Assembly: GCA_036505275.1 (NCBI GenBank)
Contig: DASXTS010000250.1
Coordinates: 1 to 5,934, forward strand
Source of the DNA: DASXTS01 sp036505275
Lineage (GTDB): Bacteria > Actinomycetota > Actinomycetes > Mycobacteriales > Pseudonocardiaceae
DNA length: 5,934 nucleotides
Direction of reading: 5' to 3'
This document shows positions 5,665 to 5,934 of this stretch, in pieces. Below the pieces are notes generated by a model. The model saw nothing but the letters and a program-made list of their open reading frames with translations. It was not told the origin of the DNA and made no database searches. A program made the position numbers and the translations under genes. Position 1 is the first letter of the stretch. Each line of letters opens with the position of its first letter.

Positions 5665-5934
5665 CGCGAGGGGCACGACGGGCGGCGCGCGCGGTACTTC
5701 GAGGAGCTGCCGACCGATCACGTGCCGGACAGCCCGTACGCCGGCGCCGGCGGTTACCTGGTGGTGACCCTCGAATACGGCCCCGACCACGACCGGATCG
5801 ACCCGTTCGACGTCTCGGCCGGCCGGATCGCGCAGAACGACGCCGCCCGCGCCGCCGAGGGCCGCTACCTGCATCCGGTCGTCCGGCACTACCGCGGTGG
5901 CGTGCTCGCCGGCACCCACCACGTGACGGAGAAC
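5665..5934 (+). CDS. Unrecognised soluble protein fragment, out of frame with the MFS gene (both ends missing)
   Basis: In the frame starting at 5665 (one base on from the MFS frame) 90 codons run to the window edge without a stop. Nearly every third position is G or C, and the residue composition looks like a real protein: YFEELPTDHVPDSPYAG near the start, GGYLVVTLEYGPDHDRIDPF in the middle, and RYLHPVVRHYRGG with GTHHVTEN at the end. Aromatic and acidic residues are well mixed and there is no hydrophobic helix, so it is not the missing half of the transporter. Upstream the frame is closed by TGA at 5632-5634, and no ATG, GTG or TTG lies between that stop and the protein-like part. The first possible start is GTG at 5722. 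The 5' end of its gene therefore seems absent. I do not recognise the family; an oxidoreductase-type domain is only a guess. Confidence 0.55.

Noticed and set aside
5641..5922. Minus-strand frame of 93 codons at the right edge
   Set aside because: It overlaps the GC3-rich plus-strand frame at 5665-5934, which looks more like a real protein. It could matter only if that frame were spurious.

Overview
The window is about 70% G+C by eye, with codons ending almost always in G or C. Together with its gene content (ccr, a methylmalonyl-CoA epimerase, meaB and a Scy-like polar coiled-coil protein) this points to an actinomycete, probably filamentous. The genus cannot be fixed from the sequence. There is no sign of phage, plasmid, IS element, CRISPR array or RNA gene.

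Layout. Positions 1-3548 are read on the minus strand. In transcription order they hold a secreted SGNH/GDSL hydrolase (3548-2718), a methylmalonyl-CoA epimerase (2657-2235), crotonyl-CoA carboxylase/reductase (2118-787) and the 5' part of a DivIVA-domain coiled-coil protein (750-1, running off the left edge). A 212-bp divergent intergenic region (3549-3760) with several inverted repeats separates these from the plus-strand genes. Those are the MeaB-type GTPase gene (3761-4759), then a 3.4-copy 16-bp tandem repeat (about 4754-4807), then an MFS transporter (from 4839). The MFS homology stops near 5664, inside the sixth helix of the MFS fold, and a different soluble protein continues in another frame to the right edge.

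How the genes work together. Ccr reductively carboxylates crotonyl-CoA to (2S)-ethylmalonyl-CoA. The epimerase inverts C2 of methylmalonyl-CoA (and of ethylmalonyl-CoA in ethylmalonyl-CoA-pathway bacteria). MeaB loads and protects B12-dependent acyl-CoA mutases. They form a small C4/C5 acyl-CoA module that feeds the ethylmalonyl-CoA pathway and supplies ethylmalonyl- and methylmalonyl-CoA extender units for polyketides. The mutases themselves are not in the window. From memory, the order meaB - epimerase - Scy resembles the Streptomyces coelicolor SCO5400-SCO5397 neighbourhood, with ccr inserted and a hydrolase where the thiolase would be.

Most notable points: the abrupt out-of-frame junction in the MFS gene; an epimerase in which the third metal-ligand histidine reads as glutamine; three genes whose ATG follows a TANNNT -10 hexamer by 6-7 nt with no Shine-Dalgarno (leaderless architecture); and the tandem repeat that begins in the meaB stop region. 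I saw no convincing new defence or mobile system.
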